DNA from: Eimeria necatrix | Lineage: Eukaryota; Apicomplexa; Conoidasida; Eucoccidiorida; Eimeriidae | DNA: 30,000 nt | NCBI RefSeq assembly: GCF_000499385.1 | Contig: NW_013651950.1 | Coordinates: 1-30,000, forward strand | Reading direction: 5' to 3' | Part shown: positions 29,902 through 30,000 of the stretch, in pieces | How the letters are laid out: every line of letters starts with the position of its first letter | Numbering within the stretch: position 1 is the first letter of the stretch | The notes under the pieces: model-generated | What the model saw: the letters and a program-made list of their open reading frames with translations, nothing else | Databases searched by the model: none | What the model was told of the DNA's origin: nothing | Program-made: the position numbers and the translations under genes

Positions 29902-30000
29902 GCAGAACTTCGTGCAGCACCAGGCACTTCTCTAGCAGCGTCAGCAGCAGCAGCAGCATCTCCACGAAGTGCTGCTGCTGCTGCAGCAGGCAGCCAGAAG
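28605..30000 (+). CDS. Unknown Ala/Gln-rich, probably nuclear protein, partial exon open to the window end
   Basis: Acceptor GGGCGCGCAG at 28604, phase 2, matches the previous donor. It encodes CHLQQLLQLLLQQ, LTEKAAQVEACLGVLQPLGF, YLKGTQLINCPGEAANSHGK, then Ala and Gln runs, PREKLGQRTHVRAPSEE, and two basic patches VVKKRQKRKTGQ and PTRKRRKPLSS that look like nuclear localisation signals. Then SYKSQEVLYKTPKQQKPE and KPSPPRLVTPRP. The frame is open for about 1.4 kb and runs off the window. Only the first 60 residues look folded. Function unknown. Confidence 0.55.

Overview
The window reads as apicomplexan nuclear DNA of the genus Eimeria, most like the caecal species of poultry (E. tenella-type). 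Three things point there together. (AAACCCT)n/(TTTAGGG)n telomere-like arrays recur in the interior. CAG/CTG trinucleotide tracts give homopolymer runs of Gln, Ala, Ser, Leu or Cys depending on frame. AT-rich simple repeats fill the gaps between genes. The species cannot be resolved from sequence alone. The whole window has the character of a repeat-rich ('R') chromosome segment.

Layout. 1-4.8 kb: a mosaic of telomere-like arrays in both orientations, AT-rich tetranucleotide repeats, a TGCATGCA tandem array and several copies of a GGTGTAYGTACACC palindrome. One short, clear exon of cytosolic isoleucyl-tRNA synthetase lies on the minus strand at 134-315 and carries the HYGH catalytic motif. 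The rest of that gene lies to the left, outside the window. 5.5-26.7 kb: one very large plus-strand gene. I could thread 22 exons through it, and every junction keeps reading phase from 5500 to the stop at 26695 (about 4,950 codons). Its C-terminal half matches the vertebrate spastizin protein (ZFYVE26/SPG15) at about ten landmarks in the same order, so I call it a hugely homopolymer-expanded spastizin homologue. Its 5' end (4.8-5.5 kb) is unresolved. 26.7-28.1 kb: intergenic telomere-like mosaic. 28.1-30 kb: the 5' part of a second plus-strand gene of unknown function with nuclear-localisation-like basic patches. It runs off the window.

Repeats and genes are interleaved rather than separate. 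Introns of the large gene typically end in a CTG tract followed by CTGCAG at the acceptor. The IleRS exon, the 17.8 kb intron and the 28.3 kb intron each have a splice donor whose GT is fused to a telomere-like repeat. A 555-bp tandem duplication at 11.1-12.2 kb has copied a two-exon module in frame. One 980-nt intron combines telomere-like arrays in both orientations with a long CTAG/GCTA tetranucleotide array.

Main limits: homology calls rest on recall and pattern matching, not a search. Exon borders are inferred from GT/AG, phase and protein-like sequence. CAG-tract lengths in any assembly may be wrong, and this can shift frames.
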